Assembly (NCBI RefSeq): GCF_000349845.1
Contig: NC_020829.1
Location: forward strand, 5,153,001-5,217,000
Source of the DNA: Pseudomonas sp. ATCC 13867
GTDB lineage: Bacteria; Pseudomonadota; Gammaproteobacteria; Pseudomonadales; Pseudomonadaceae
DNA: 64,000 nt
Direction of reading: 5' to 3'
Positions 27,441-34,202 of the stretch are shown piece after piece (position 1 is the first letter of the stretch; each line of letters opens with the position of its first letter). The notes under the pieces are model-generated. The model saw only the letters and a program-made list of their open reading frames with translations, was not told the origin of the DNA and searched no databases. Position numbers and translations under genes: made by a program.

Positions 27441-27485
27441 CCGGATCGCTAAATTAGCGCCCGGAGTGGCTTCCAGAGGAATGCC

Positions 27486-27812
27486 GTGCCTCTCACAGAC
27501 TCCACAGTCCGCACAGCCAAGCCCCGCGAGAAGCTCTACCGCCTCTCCGACACCCTGGGCCTGAGCCTCGAAATCACCACTACCAGCAGCAAGCTCTGGC
27601 GCTTCCGCTACCGCTTTGCTGGCAAGCCGAAAATGATCAGCCTGGGGCCCTACCCCGCCGTCACGCTCGCCAAGGCCCGAGAATTGCGCGACGTTGCACG
27701 CTCACAGGTTGCCGCTGGGATACCAACAACAACCCTGGCCCGCTCGAAATTGAAGTGCGCGTCGCAAGCGGGACTCGAGTCTTCTCCGTTGTTCCGCCAG
27801 GTGGCTTTATGA
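27486..27812 (+). pseudogene. P4-type tyrosine integrase, truncated after about 80 residues
   Basis: The visible part starts from GTG as MPLTDSTVRTAKPREKLYRLSDTLGLSLEI and continues through WRFRYRFAGKPKMISLGPYPAVTLAKARELRD. This is the N-terminal arm-binding domain (DUF4102) of P4/prophage integrases, which are about 400 residues long. Similarity ends at VAAGI near 27720; the remaining 29 codons are out-of-frame sequence of another gene. The core-binding and catalytic domains with the R-H-R-Y residues are absent. The position directly after attL is where the intact integrase would have been. Deletion joined it to the next remnant. Confidence 0.9.
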
Positions 27813-27937
27813 GAATCATCGCCGCCGACAAGGACGACGTTAACTTCCTCCATCGCGAGGCAAGAGTTCCCGGTGAAGACAGCATTAGCCAATGGATGCG
27901 CGAGCAATTGGACAGGCGCCGCTTGGGGGACCTGTGA
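27716..27937 (+). pseudogene. 3' remnant of an unknown gene fused to the integrase stub
   Basis: In a different frame from the integrase, a 73-codon open stretch reads WDTNNNPGPLEIEVRVAS and ends in REQLDRRRLGDL. It has no start of its own at the junction, although an internal ATG (27809) exists. The open frame begins at the point where integrase similarity stops, which marks a deletion junction. The stop overlaps the ATG of the HNH gene (TGATG), so it was once translationally coupled to it, as genes in phage operons are. I do not recognise the family. Confidence 0.6.
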
Positions 27938-28275
27938 TGGCCAGACTGCAAACTATCAAGCCGCGCCTGCAGGAAGCTACAGGCCGTCAGCTCCAATCGG
28001 TGCCCAGCCCCAGGGAGCGCAGGATGACCGGCAGGAAGCTCCAGGAGAGGCACCTGCGCGTGTGGTCGAAGGATCCATGCTGCGCCCACTGTGGAAGGCT
28101 CTGCGCCTTCCCTGACGGCTTTGAACTCGACCACAAACTACCGCTGTTCCAGGGTGGTGCGGACACCGACGACAACTGCCAGGTGCTTTGCTCAGGCCCT
28201 GATGGGTGCCATGCGAAGAAGACCACCAGCGATCTCGGTCAAACCAGAAAGCGTACGATCGGCGTCGACGGCTAG
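27937..28275 (+). CDS. HNH endonuclease (phage type)
   Basis: The 112-residue protein has a zinc-binding CAHCGRLC and an HNH core FELDHKLPLFQGGADTDDNCQVLC, then GCHAKKT. Such genes usually stand just before terminase genes in tailed phages and help cut DNA in packaging. The chosen ATG overlaps the preceding stop; an ATG 15 codons upstream would lie inside the previous remnant. No terminase follows here, so the gene is an isolated leftover of a packaging module. The coding frame looks intact. Confidence 0.88.
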   Translation: MARLQTIKPRLQEATGRQLQSVPSPRERRMTGRKLQERHLRVWSKDPCCAHCGRLCAFPDGFELDHKLPLFQGGADTDDNCQVLCSGPDGCHAKKTTSDLGQTRKRTIGVDG

Positions 28276-28606
28276 CCTGTCGGGTGAGGGGATAGGCCAA
28301 TACTTCCAGGCACTCGGTAGGGAAACCGTCGCGCCGTCGATCGACCACTAACCGCAACAATTTTCCCGCAGCACCAGCCAGGCACCGGGGGGGTATTCGG
28401 ATATTCCATACCCCTTTCGACTGGAAACCACGCCCCCTCTCACCCGCAGATTAAATCTCCCTTTCAGACTCGTTAATCAGCAAATGGGATTGACGACCAG
28501 TCTGAAAACCGCGCAGCACCTGGGCTTGAGCGGCATTTGAGTTCGTTAACTTAACCTTGCCGGTCTAGCTATACCGATATACCAGCCGGACACCGAGGAA
28601 TCGCAT
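28276..28606 (+). promoter_or_regulatory. Gene-free interval with inverted repeat before the DUF4224 gene
   Basis: No coding region is seen. TTTCAGACT at 28462-28470 and its complement AGTCTGAAA at 28499-28507 form a 9-bp inverted repeat around 28 bp. AT-rich sequence with GTTAACTTAACC follows near 28544. This could be the operator/promoter region for the small regulator gene downstream; that role is inferred. Confidence 0.4.
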
Positions 28607-28840
28607 ATGGAAGGCAGCTTTTTGCTTACTACTGAGGAGGTCGCGGACCTGTCTGGTTACCAGAAGCCATCCGCCCAAGCCCGCTGGCTGAAGCAGAATA
28701 ATTTCCCTTTCGTGGTAGGCGGTGATGGTCGTCCAAAGGTGCTGCGCCAGGTAGTCGAGACGCGCCTTGGCGGGAAATCAACTGAGAAGAAGCGAGAGCC
28801 ACAGCTTCAACTTCGCTCAGGCCAACAGTCTCAGCCGTGA
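28607..28840 (+). CDS. DUF4224 domain protein
   Basis: The small 77-residue protein matches the DUF4224 pattern FLLTTEEVADLSGYQKPSAQARWLKQNNFPFVVGGDGRPKV, common beside phage integrases and possibly acting like an excisionase or small regulator with a winged-helix-like fold. A GAGGAA ribosome site precedes the ATG. The Lys/Gln-rich tail is variable. In this element it no longer has a complete integrase partner. Function is inferred from context. Confidence 0.8.
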   Translation: MEGSFLLTTEEVADLSGYQKPSAQARWLKQNNFPFVVGGDGRPKVLRQVVETRLGGKSTEKKREPQLQLRSGQQSQP

Positions 28841-28889
28841 GGCACAACGGATTCCGAATCCGCTGTGCAATTTGTCTCCCGGAAAGGGG

Positions 28890-29294
28890 TTAAACCAGCA
28901 AGGGGAATGGCCGTTTTACTGAGCTGGGCTTAGCCAATCGTTTACCCCTTCTGGTCTTCTGCTGCTGGCTGGGAACGGAATTTAGCCGGCTTTGCAGCTG
29001 TGTCTGGACCCACTGCTCATAGGCCTCGACGCTGTATAGCGTCCTCCTACCGTCCTTAACCCAGATACTCTCAGGAATCTGTTTGCGGAAGCGGCGCGTT
29101 CGAAGTGAAGCGACGCTGGTGCCGAGTAATTTGGCGAATTGCTCCTCAGACAAGAACCGAGACGCGATGCATCTGCGCTGGCCTGGCTCGTCTAACAGTT
29201 CAGCAAGTCGTTGCACTCCATCTGCAATCCTGATGATTTGGGTGTGTATCTCACGAAGCACGTCAGCGATCGCACCCGCATCATGTATTTCCAT
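28890..29294 (-). CDS. Hypothetical protein, possible excisionase-like DNA-binding region
   Basis: This 134-residue protein overlaps the end of the AlpA gene upstream on the minus strand by 14 bp, so the two are coupled. A middle segment (FLSEEQFAKLLGTSVASLRTRRFRKQIPESIWVKDGRRTLYSVEAYEQWVQ) has the shape of a MerR/excisionase winged helix: recognition of an entry motif, a helix and a final tyrosine-containing helix. The C-terminus is very basic. A DNA-binding role is inferred; I cannot assign a family with certainty. Confidence 0.65.
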   Translation of the reverse strand: MEIHDAGAIADVLREIHTQIIRIADGVQRLAELLDEPGQRRCIASRFLSEEQFAKLLGTSVASLRTRRFRKQIPESIWVKDGRRTLYSVEAYEQWVQTQLQSRLNSVPSQQQKTRRGKRLAKPSSVKRPFPLLV

Positions 29295-29514
29295 CGCCCT
29301 CGCCCCCTTCTAGCGCAGTCGAATAGGTGGACGGACTTTCTACCCACCTGGCGATGTCTGATTGGCGCCAAGCGACTGAATTTGGCCCGAGCCTGACTTG
29401 CCTTGGGAATATCCCTTCACGCATCCGACGATAAACAGTGTTCCGTCCAAGCCCGGTTGTATGGAGCACCTCTTCGAGGCGCATTAATCGATCGACCGTA
29501 GTGGCTTCATTCAT
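29281..29514 (-). CDS. AlpA-family phage regulatory protein
   Basis: The 77-residue protein has the AlpA helix-turn-helix: LMRLEEVLHTTGLGRNTVYRRMREGIFPRQVRLGPNSVAWRQSDIARWVES, the pattern of P4-type element regulators and excisionases. The start MNEATTV is preferred to an ATG 23 codons upstream because the extra part lacks similarity. AlpA proteins activate or act with the integrase of P4-like elements, which fits the truncated P4-type integrase here. Confidence 0.88.
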   Translation of the reverse strand: MNEATTVDRLMRLEEVLHTTGLGRNTVYRRMREGIFPRQVRLGPNSVAWRQSDIARWVESPSTYSTALEGGEGDGNT

Positions 29515-29677
29515 GACGCTTACCTCAAGAGGGCTACCCGACCCCGCTTCACTAATGCCATTAGAGCAAAGCTCAACGGGCACCCTTCAGCCTATTCTCC
29601 TCCTCTGCCACATCCCTTGAGAGCACCCAGGAAACGATTTATAAGATTGTCTCGATCTAACGACCAAGGATGACAAG

Positions 29678-29881
29678 ATGATCAAGCCAGTAGATTCCAG
29701 CACCACCATCTCTTACGACGCAAAGACTCTCCCTCTGAGTGAGGAAGATAAAAAAGCTGAAGAGCTCGCCGCACGCTTGGAGGAAGAGGCGGCAGCCGAA
29801 GAGGAAGAGCTGAACAACCCTCTTGATCCTGATGATCAGGAAGGTTGGGAACACAATATCGAAAGGCTGAACGACGCCTAA
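29678..29881 (+). CDS. Small acidic hypothetical protein
   Basis: This 67-residue protein is strongly acidic, with a Glu/Ala-rich helix in its middle (EEDKKAEELAARLEEEAAAEEEEL). AAGGATGACAAG before the ATG gives a fair ribosome site. There is no signal peptide or known motif. Low-complexity acidic composition of this kind occurs in DNA-mimic and phage accessory proteins, but nothing here proves such a role. Confidence 0.5.
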   Translation: MIKPVDSSTTISYDAKTLPLSEEDKKAEELAARLEEEAAAEEEELNNPLDPDDQEGWEHNIERLNDA

Positions 29882-29911
29882 CATCGTACCAGTTGGTCGA
29901 GAGGTGCGAGG

Positions 29912-30106
29912 ATGACCTGGAATCTAGCCAACCTATCCCCCGAGGAGCGCGCAGCAGAAGATCAGAGGCGACGTGATGCATTGCTACGCCATCAGAATGC
30001 TGGGAAATTCGCGACCGTTGCTGATCGGGAGTATCACCGAATCCTGATGGGTCGGCTCACGCATCAGAAGCTATGGGTCGGCTGGGCTCGACGACATCGA
30101 GTCTGA
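29912..30106 (+). CDS. Small hypothetical protein, possibly frameshifted
   Basis: The 64-residue reading MTWNLANLSPEERAAEDQRRRDALLRHQ ends early. A different frame continues as GLDDIESDELRKELKRRLNDFQ and runs to a TAG at 30178-30180, a plausible helical C-terminus. An 11-bp direct repeat (ATGGGTCGGCT) at 30047 and 30073 lies at the presumed break. It may be a real short protein or a frameshifted longer one of about 90 residues. Function unknown. Confidence 0.45.
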   Translation: MTWNLANLSPEERAAEDQRRRDALLRHQNAGKFATVADREYHRILMGRLTHQKLWVGWARRHRV

Positions 30107-30187
30107 CGAGTTACGCAAAGAGCTCAAGCGCCGGCTGAACGATTTCCAGGCTAGCATTGCTGCGCCACGATCCTTCTAGCTGAGAAA

Positions 30188-30212
30188 CGAAAAGCCCCGC
30201 AGTGCGGGGCTC
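30188..30212 (-). terminator. Terminator of the toxin-antitoxin operon
   Basis: On the minus strand the stem GAGCCCCGC-act-GCGGGGCTTTT starts at the toxin stop codon. Confidence 0.8.
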
Positions 30213-30618
30213 ATATTCTGATCTGCTCGAACTTCCCAGGCTCAGTAAATCGCCAGCTGACCTTGAAGGCCGCGCCACCACTAATGAGTGATGATTGTTT
30301 AAGGATTGCTGGCCACCAACGAACCAGATTATGTGCTTTCTTCCAGTAGTCCTCTTGGCCCCACTGTTTCGCAAGGCAGAAAATCGGTATGCCGCTTTCA
30401 CGGAAAGCTCTCCGCTCGACATCCCCTTTCGTGAACTTGTCCTGCGATATGACAGCCCACCCCCCTTCCGCGGCAAGCGCGGCGATCCAGTGTACGTCTG
30501 GTGTGCTCATGGGGAATTTGTCCCGCAAAGGGACTACCGCATGACCATCAGCCTTGCAGAGCTCGTTGAGAGCCCTAGCAAGAGCTGGAGGAAGGTTGTT
30601 GTCGATAAGGAAATTCAA
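30211..30618 (-). CDS. PIN-like (DUF5615/Mut7-C type) toxin component
   Basis: The 135-residue protein has the PIN-like acidic start NFLIDNNLPPALARAL, then a second acidic strand DVHWIAALAAEGGWAVISQDKFTKGD, the layout of DUF5615-type nuclease toxins. It overlaps the upstream gene by an ATGA junction, the usual tight coupling of toxin-antitoxin pairs, with the antitoxin first. RNase activity is inferred from the fold. The gene appears intact. Confidence 0.8.
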   Translation of the reverse strand: MNFLIDNNLPPALARALNELCKADGHAVVPLRDKFPMSTPDVHWIAALAAEGGWAVISQDKFTKGDVERRAFRESGIPIFCLAKQWGQEDYWKKAHNLVRWWPAILKQSSLISGGAAFKVSWRFTEPGKFEQIRI

Positions 30619-31307
30619 GCGGCTAGTCCATGCTCATAGGCGACCGCAGCTTCCACTGCTGCGGGCTTTATCTCGTATAGTGCCGCGACGCGTCGGATGT
30701 TCTCGCCTTCCGCCAAATAGGCTTGGTAGATGGACGACGTATCGATTCCTACTGAGTTTAGTGTCGGCTTTCCAAAGTTTATCTGCGGATCAAGCACCAC
30801 AGCCTTGCTCCGTTTTACCGGATACCAGCGCTGGGCCTTGCCCTCCTCGGCATAGTCGATACCTTCGTAAAGTGACGGTCCAATCACCTGCTTGAATACC
30901 AACTGGCGCTTTGCCAAATCCAGGATCGTCTCATCGCCTGTCTCATCCAGGACGGTCGCAAAAATGCTCCTCCCGTCTGTCTGGAATCTCCTACAGGTGA
31001 AGGGGTAGGCTTGGTGGAATAGCTCACGCGCTTGGCGGGATGCAGCCCTAATCGCCTGAAGGCTTACGCCATGCCGGCGGAAGGCATGAACAAAACGGAT
31101 TTCCAGCAGGTCATGGAAACCAAGCAGTCTCTCCTCAGTAAAACTAAGCTCTGGCGCCCAGAGGCCTGGCAGCTCTACACCATCCGACTTGTATCCAAAC
31201 ATCCATCTGCGAATGTCTTTAGCTGGTATCCCGGTGTAAAGCGACGCTTCGTAAGGTGTGTAGATCCCCACCCCTATGAGGCGGCTTGGTGATTCTGAAT
31301 GCTTCAT
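30615..31307 (-). CDS. DUF433-type antitoxin with MerR-like N-terminal part
   Basis: The 230-residue protein begins MKHSESPSRLIGVGIYTPYEASLYTG; a strong GGAGG precedes this ATG, and longer upstream readings are discarded. The N-terminal part (SLYTGIPAKDIRRWMFGY... SFHDLLEIRFVHAFRRHGVSLQAIRAA pattern) resembles a MerR helix-turn-helix. The C-terminal part is DUF433 (INFGKPTLNSVGIDTSSIYQAYLAEGENIRRVAALYEI), paired in many genomes with DUF5615 toxins. It is longer than classic VapB antitoxins. Autoregulation is expected. Confidence 0.82.
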   Translation of the reverse strand: MKHSESPSRLIGVGIYTPYEASLYTGIPAKDIRRWMFGYKSDGVELPGLWAPELSFTEERLLGFHDLLEIRFVHAFRRHGVSLQAIRAASRQARELFHQAYPFTCRRFQTDGRSIFATVLDETGDETILDLAKRQLVFKQVIGPSLYEGIDYAEEGKAQRWYPVKRSKAVVLDPQINFGKPTLNSVGIDTSSIYQAYLAEGENIRRVAALYEIKPAAVEAAVAYEHGLAA

Positions 31308-31416
31308 TGCCCCCTCCTTGATTCCTAGATTCTTTAGGTTGATTTTGCTTTCCATGCAGTAGCTTAGGCAACGTTTATCAGACGATGGGCCAGGTCCTAC
31401 TGCCCCATGATCCTCC

Positions 31417-31683
31417 TTAACTATCGCCCTTCGCCTTTGCCAGCGGAGAGAGCAATTTTCGGAGCTTCCAGCCCGCCAACCCCATGACCGCTCCACTGAC
31501 GAGCTTCATGATGAGCGCGTCGTCACTGGGGTTACGAAGCAGGAAAAGAGACACGCCGAATACCGCCACCGCTGAGATCAGGGCGGCAAGCCAGGCCTTC
31601 TTGAAAATCAGGCCAATCACGATACCGATCACCCAGGCAATCGGATCAAGGAACGATGCAACGATCAGTGCAAAGGTCGACAT
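31417..31683 (-). CDS. Small integral membrane protein
   Basis: The 88-residue protein has two to three hydrophobic helices (LIVASFLDPIAWVIGIVIGLIF and AALISAVAVFGVSLFLL, then a weaker one near 60-75) and a basic C-terminus. A GGAG site lies before the ATG. It lies between the lipoprotein gene and the toxin-antitoxin pair, all on the minus strand. No family recognised and no function proposed. Confidence 0.65.
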   Translation of the reverse strand: MSTFALIVASFLDPIAWVIGIVIGLIFKKAWLAALISAVAVFGVSLFLLRNPSDDALIMKLVSGAVMGLAGWKLRKLLSPLAKAKGDS

Positions 31684-31704
31684 AGGCCAATCTCCAGTGA
31701 TGAA

Positions 31705-32208
31705 TCAGTTACCCATGATCCTCCGGTACTCCTGCTGGTACTGGTCGTAGGGCAGGTTACGCTGCTGGAGCTGCTGAATCTGCTGCTCCTTGGATGGGGC
31801 GTAGGTCGGCTGAGCGTATGCTTGTGGCGGCGCTGATCGTGTCTGCACATAGCCGCCGCAGCCAGGCTTACCGTTGTCGATGATCAGGTTGCCTTCGGCC
31901 GTGAACTGGACCATGCCAAACAGGAAGGCGAAAAATTCCTGGTCGATCACGACGTTCGAGAGGCCGACGGCGCATTGGTCCTTCTCGATAGCGCGGTCGA
32001 TAGCTTCTTTGATGTTGGGCTGTCCAAGCGGAATAATGATCACGGGGATGCTGTCGCTGCCGGACACCCGGCGCCCCTCGCTGAATTGCCCTGAGTTCAT
32101 GTTCACGTTCTTGCTGCTTGCAACCGTGAGATCTGCGACGCGGGTGGTGCAGCCGTCCAGCATGGCGCTCATTGCGAGTGCAGTAGCAGTGAAACGAATC
32201 GCGCGCAT
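31705..32208 (-). CDS. Hypothetical lipoprotein
   Basis: The 167-residue protein has a signal peptide with lipobox LDGC at about residues 18-21, so it is probably lipidated and moved to the envelope. The middle (ADLTVASSKNVNMNSG, IIIPLGQPNIKEAIDRAIEKDQCAVGLSNVVIDQEFFAF) resembles small lipoproteins found in many phage and plasmid contexts; the tail is Gln/Tyr-rich. An AAGGAGG ribosome site sits 6 bp before the ATG. It follows the broken membrane-protein gene on the same strand. Function unknown. Confidence 0.72.
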   Translation of the reverse strand: MRAIRFTATALAMSAMLDGCTTRVADLTVASSKNVNMNSGQFSEGRRVSGSDSIPVIIIPLGQPNIKEAIDRAIEKDQCAVGLSNVVIDQEFFAFLFGMVQFTAEGNLIIDNGKPGCGGYVQTRSAPPQAYAQPTYAPSKEQQIQQLQQRNLPYDQYQQEYRRIMGN

Positions 32209-32250
32209 GGCGACCTCCTTGTCATCTTGGATTGAAATAAGGTGCTGTGC

Positions 32251-32405
32251 TTACCATTTGCAGCCTTTCCTGATGTCTGCGAATGCCGCGTCAGCACCTG
32301 AGGAGTCAAAAATCGCAGTTACCGGGCTCTCGTTGTATGGGGTAACGCTAGCGATGAACGACTTGCTGCTGGCTAGCTTCTTGAGTACGCCAACGGGGGA
32401 GCCTG
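32251..32405 (-). pseudogene. C-terminal part of a membrane-protein gene split by the IS3-family element
   Basis: About 50 codons read TGSPVGVLKKLASSKSFIAS and end with DSSGADAAFADIRKGCKW then TAA. The frame runs directly out of the left end of the insertion sequence and has no start. It pairs with the N-terminal fragment at 33637-33777 on the other side. Confidence 0.75.
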
Positions 32406-32423
32406 TGAATCGCCCCGGCTTTC

Positions 32424-33269
32424 CTAGACACTCTCCAAGCTCTGGAAATAGCGCTTTTCAAACTCCACTGGCGATAGCTGCATAGCGCTGCTGTGCCGGC
32501 GTTTGGGGTTATAAAACATCTCGATGTAATCGAACACATCACTGCGAGCTTCTTCGCGAGTGCCGTAGGTTTTCCGTCGGATGCGTTCGCGCTTCAGCAA
32601 CTGGAAAAAGCTTTCTGCCACCGCGTTGTCGTGACAGTTGCCGCGTCGACTCATGCTGCTGATGAGATTGTTGGCCTTGAGGAAACTCTGCCAGTCCGAG
32701 CTGCTGAACTGGCTGCCCTGGTCGGAGTGGATCATCACTTCCTGCTTGGGCTTGCGCCGCCACACCGCCATCAGCAACGCATCGATGGCCAGGTCGCTGC
32801 ACATCCGTGGTTTCATCGACCAGCCAATCACCTGGCGTGAAAACAGATCCAGCACCACCGCCAAGTACAACCAACCCTCATAGGTGCGGATGTAGGTGAT
32901 GTCGGTGACCCAGACCTTGTTCGGTTCACTGACGTTGAACTGCCGCTCCAGGCGATTGGGCGAGGCCACCGTCGGTCTGCCACCGTAATAGCCGGGACGC
33001 CGACGATAACCGGTCTGCGAGCGCAGCCCCTCTCCCCGCATCAGGCGAGCCACGCGGTGCCGGCCACAGGACTCCCCCAGTTCACGCAGGTCGTCGTGGA
33101 TCTTGCGGTAGCCGTAGACCCCACCGCTTTCCAGCCAGGCATGCTTGATCAATCCGAGCAGGCGCTGATCTTCCTTGGTGCGTACGGATTTCGGCTCGGC
33201 CAGCCAGGCGTAGTAACCGCTGGGATGCACCTTGAGGGTCTGGCAGAGACGCCGTACCGGGTACTCCAC
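32424..33269 (-). CDS. IS3-family transposase OrfB (catalytic)
   Basis: The 281-residue reading is the integrase-like catalytic part of an IS3 transposase. It has an HTH_21 segment (GGVYGYRKIHDDLRELG), then DDE residues: Asp in WVTDITYI, Asp in HSDQGSQF, and Glu in NAVAESFFQLLK. The open frame continues upstream of the first ATG to the frameshift point, so the natural product is probably an OrfAB fusion. No internal stop, so likely active. Confidence 0.95.
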   Translation of the reverse strand: MEYPVRRLCQTLKVHPSGYYAWLAEPKSVRTKEDQRLLGLIKHAWLESGGVYGYRKIHDDLRELGESCGRHRVARLMRGEGLRSQTGYRRRPGYYGGRPTVASPNRLERQFNVSEPNKVWVTDITYIRTYEGWLYLAVVLDLFSRQVIGWSMKPRMCSDLAIDALLMAVWRRKPKQEVMIHSDQGSQFSSSDWQSFLKANNLISSMSRRGNCHDNAVAESFFQLLKRERIRRKTYGTREEARSDVFDYIEMFYNPKRRHSSAMQLSPVEFEKRYFQSLESV

Positions 33270-33295
33270 CGACAGCTTGCTGATGAAGGCGTACT

Positions 33296-33574
33296 TCAGC
33301 CGGACTCCTTGGCAAAGTACGCGGCGGCCTTTTTTAGGATGTCTCGCTCTTCGGTCACCCGCTTGAGTTCGGCGCGCAGACGACGCAGTTCGGCCTGCTG
33401 ATCGTCTTCCTGCTGCCGTTGTTCCTGGGGCTTGCCGTAGCGCTTGATCCAGGCATACAGGCTATGCACCGACATGCCCAGCCGCGCTGCCACCTCGGCC
33501 ACGGGGAGGCCGCGCTCGGTCACTTGCTTGACCGCTTCGATTTTGAATTCTTCGGGGTAACGCTGGTTGCTCAT
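33296..33574 (-). CDS. IS3-family transposase OrfA (DNA-binding)
   Basis: The 92-residue protein has a helix-turn-helix (VTERGLPVAEVAARLGMSVHSLYAWIKRYG) and a leucine-zipper-like coiled coil (LRRLRAELKRVTEERDILKKAAAYF). On the coding strand an A6G run at 33329-33335, near its end, is a classic slippage site for -1 frameshifting into orfB. AGGAGGTGCC gives a good ribosome site before the ATG. Confidence 0.95.
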   Translation of the reverse strand: MSNQRYPEEFKIEAVKQVTERGLPVAEVAARLGMSVHSLYAWIKRYGKPQEQRQQEDDQQAELRRLRAELKRVTEERDILKKAAAYFAKESG

Positions 33575-33636
33575 GGCACCTCCTAACGGGCCTCATTATG
33601 AGGCTTGGAGGTGTCTACGAAACTAGGGGCTATTCA

Positions 33637-33777
33637 GTTCGTCTTGTTCAACCGAAGGATGATGACGGTTCGCCCCTCAGGAACGGCGCCGATTGGCAGC
33701 ACAACAAAGATAGTGATTTGTGTGTAGACACAGATGGCGACGATGATCGCAACCGCTAAGCCAATGATGGTTTTCAT
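33637..33777 (-). pseudogene. N-terminal part of the membrane-protein gene split by the IS3-family element
   Basis: A GGAGG-preceded ATG opens 47 codons, MKTIIGLAVAIIVAICVYTQ with one transmembrane helix, then PIGAVPEGRTVIILRLNKTN. The frame ends exactly at the right end of the insertion sequence, whose first bases supply the stop. Together with 32251-32405 the original protein would have been about 97 residues or more; codons could be missing, since no target duplication is seen. Confidence 0.75.
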
Positions 33778-33873
33778 GACGACCTCCATGTCATTTGACC
33801 TCATTTTGCCACTACGGAATCGCTAGCGTCATCCGCTAAAGGTGCGAGCCAAGCCTGCTGTCACTTACACAAA

Positions 33874-33895
33874 TGTGAGTAGAATTGTGAGTAGA
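33874..33895 (+). repeat. Right pair of TGTGAGTAGA motifs (candidate integrase arm sites)
   Basis: Two exact direct copies, 33874-33883 and 33886-33895, lie about 55-75 bp inside attR and match the pair near attL. Confidence 0.7.
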
Positions 33896-33947
33896 TCACA
33901 AACCAAAAAACAAAAGTCTCAGCATCTACGCAGTCTGTAGCCGACAC

Positions 33948-33971
33948 TTCGATTCCGTCCCTGGGCACCAA
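33948..33971 (+). repeat. attR, 24-bp direct repeat
   Basis: This is identical to 27267-27290 and marks the right end of the element. Only the T-arm/acceptor part of the tRNA is duplicated. Confidence 0.93.
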
Positions 33972-33980
33972 GCCTTCCGA

Positions 33981-34016
33981 AAAGCCCCTGAAATCGCGAG
34001 ATTTCAGGGGCTTTTT
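33981..34016 (+). terminator. Original tRNA-Phe terminator, now beyond the element
   Basis: A 14-bp stem (AAGCCCCTGAAATC / GATTTCAGGGGCTT) with a GCGA loop and T run lies 10 bp after attR. It was probably the terminator directly behind tRNA-Phe before integration. Confidence 0.88.
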
Positions 34017-34202
34017 CATTTCCTTCCGCACAAGTCACTCCCCCGCCCCGGCACGCTCCCGCGATTCGTATCGAATGTTTGCCTAACTACAGTGTCTACT
34101 GGCACGTAGCACACCGATCTTTCAGAATCATGACCGTCCGGGCGATTTTCACCATTTGAGTGAGATACCCTCCGGGATTCGACGTTTCGTAGCGGAGTCA
34201 CT

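Larger units (their letters stand above)
32406..33636 (-). mobile_element. IS3-family insertion sequence, 1231 bp
   Basis: The ends form imperfect inverted repeats of about 34 bp, TGAATcGCCCCgGCTTTC at the left and TGAATaGCCCCTAGTTTC at the right (complement), with TAGACAC and CTCCAAGC inside both. They enclose orfA and orfB with a frameshift region, as in IS3-family elements. The flanking 3-bp sequences (CTG left, GTT right) are not a target duplication. The element looks complete. Confidence 0.9.
27267..33971. mobile_element. Degenerate integrated element in tRNA-Phe, about 6.7 kb
   Basis: The boundaries are a 24-bp direct repeat of the tRNA-Phe 3' end. Inside are a truncated P4-type integrase next to the tRNA, phage-type HNH, DUF4224 and AlpA genes, a toxin-antitoxin pair and an IS3-family insertion. 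GC is lower and more variable than in the flanks. No complete integrase or replication gene is seen, so it probably cannot move by itself. The original tRNA terminator lies after the right repeat. Confidence 0.9.
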
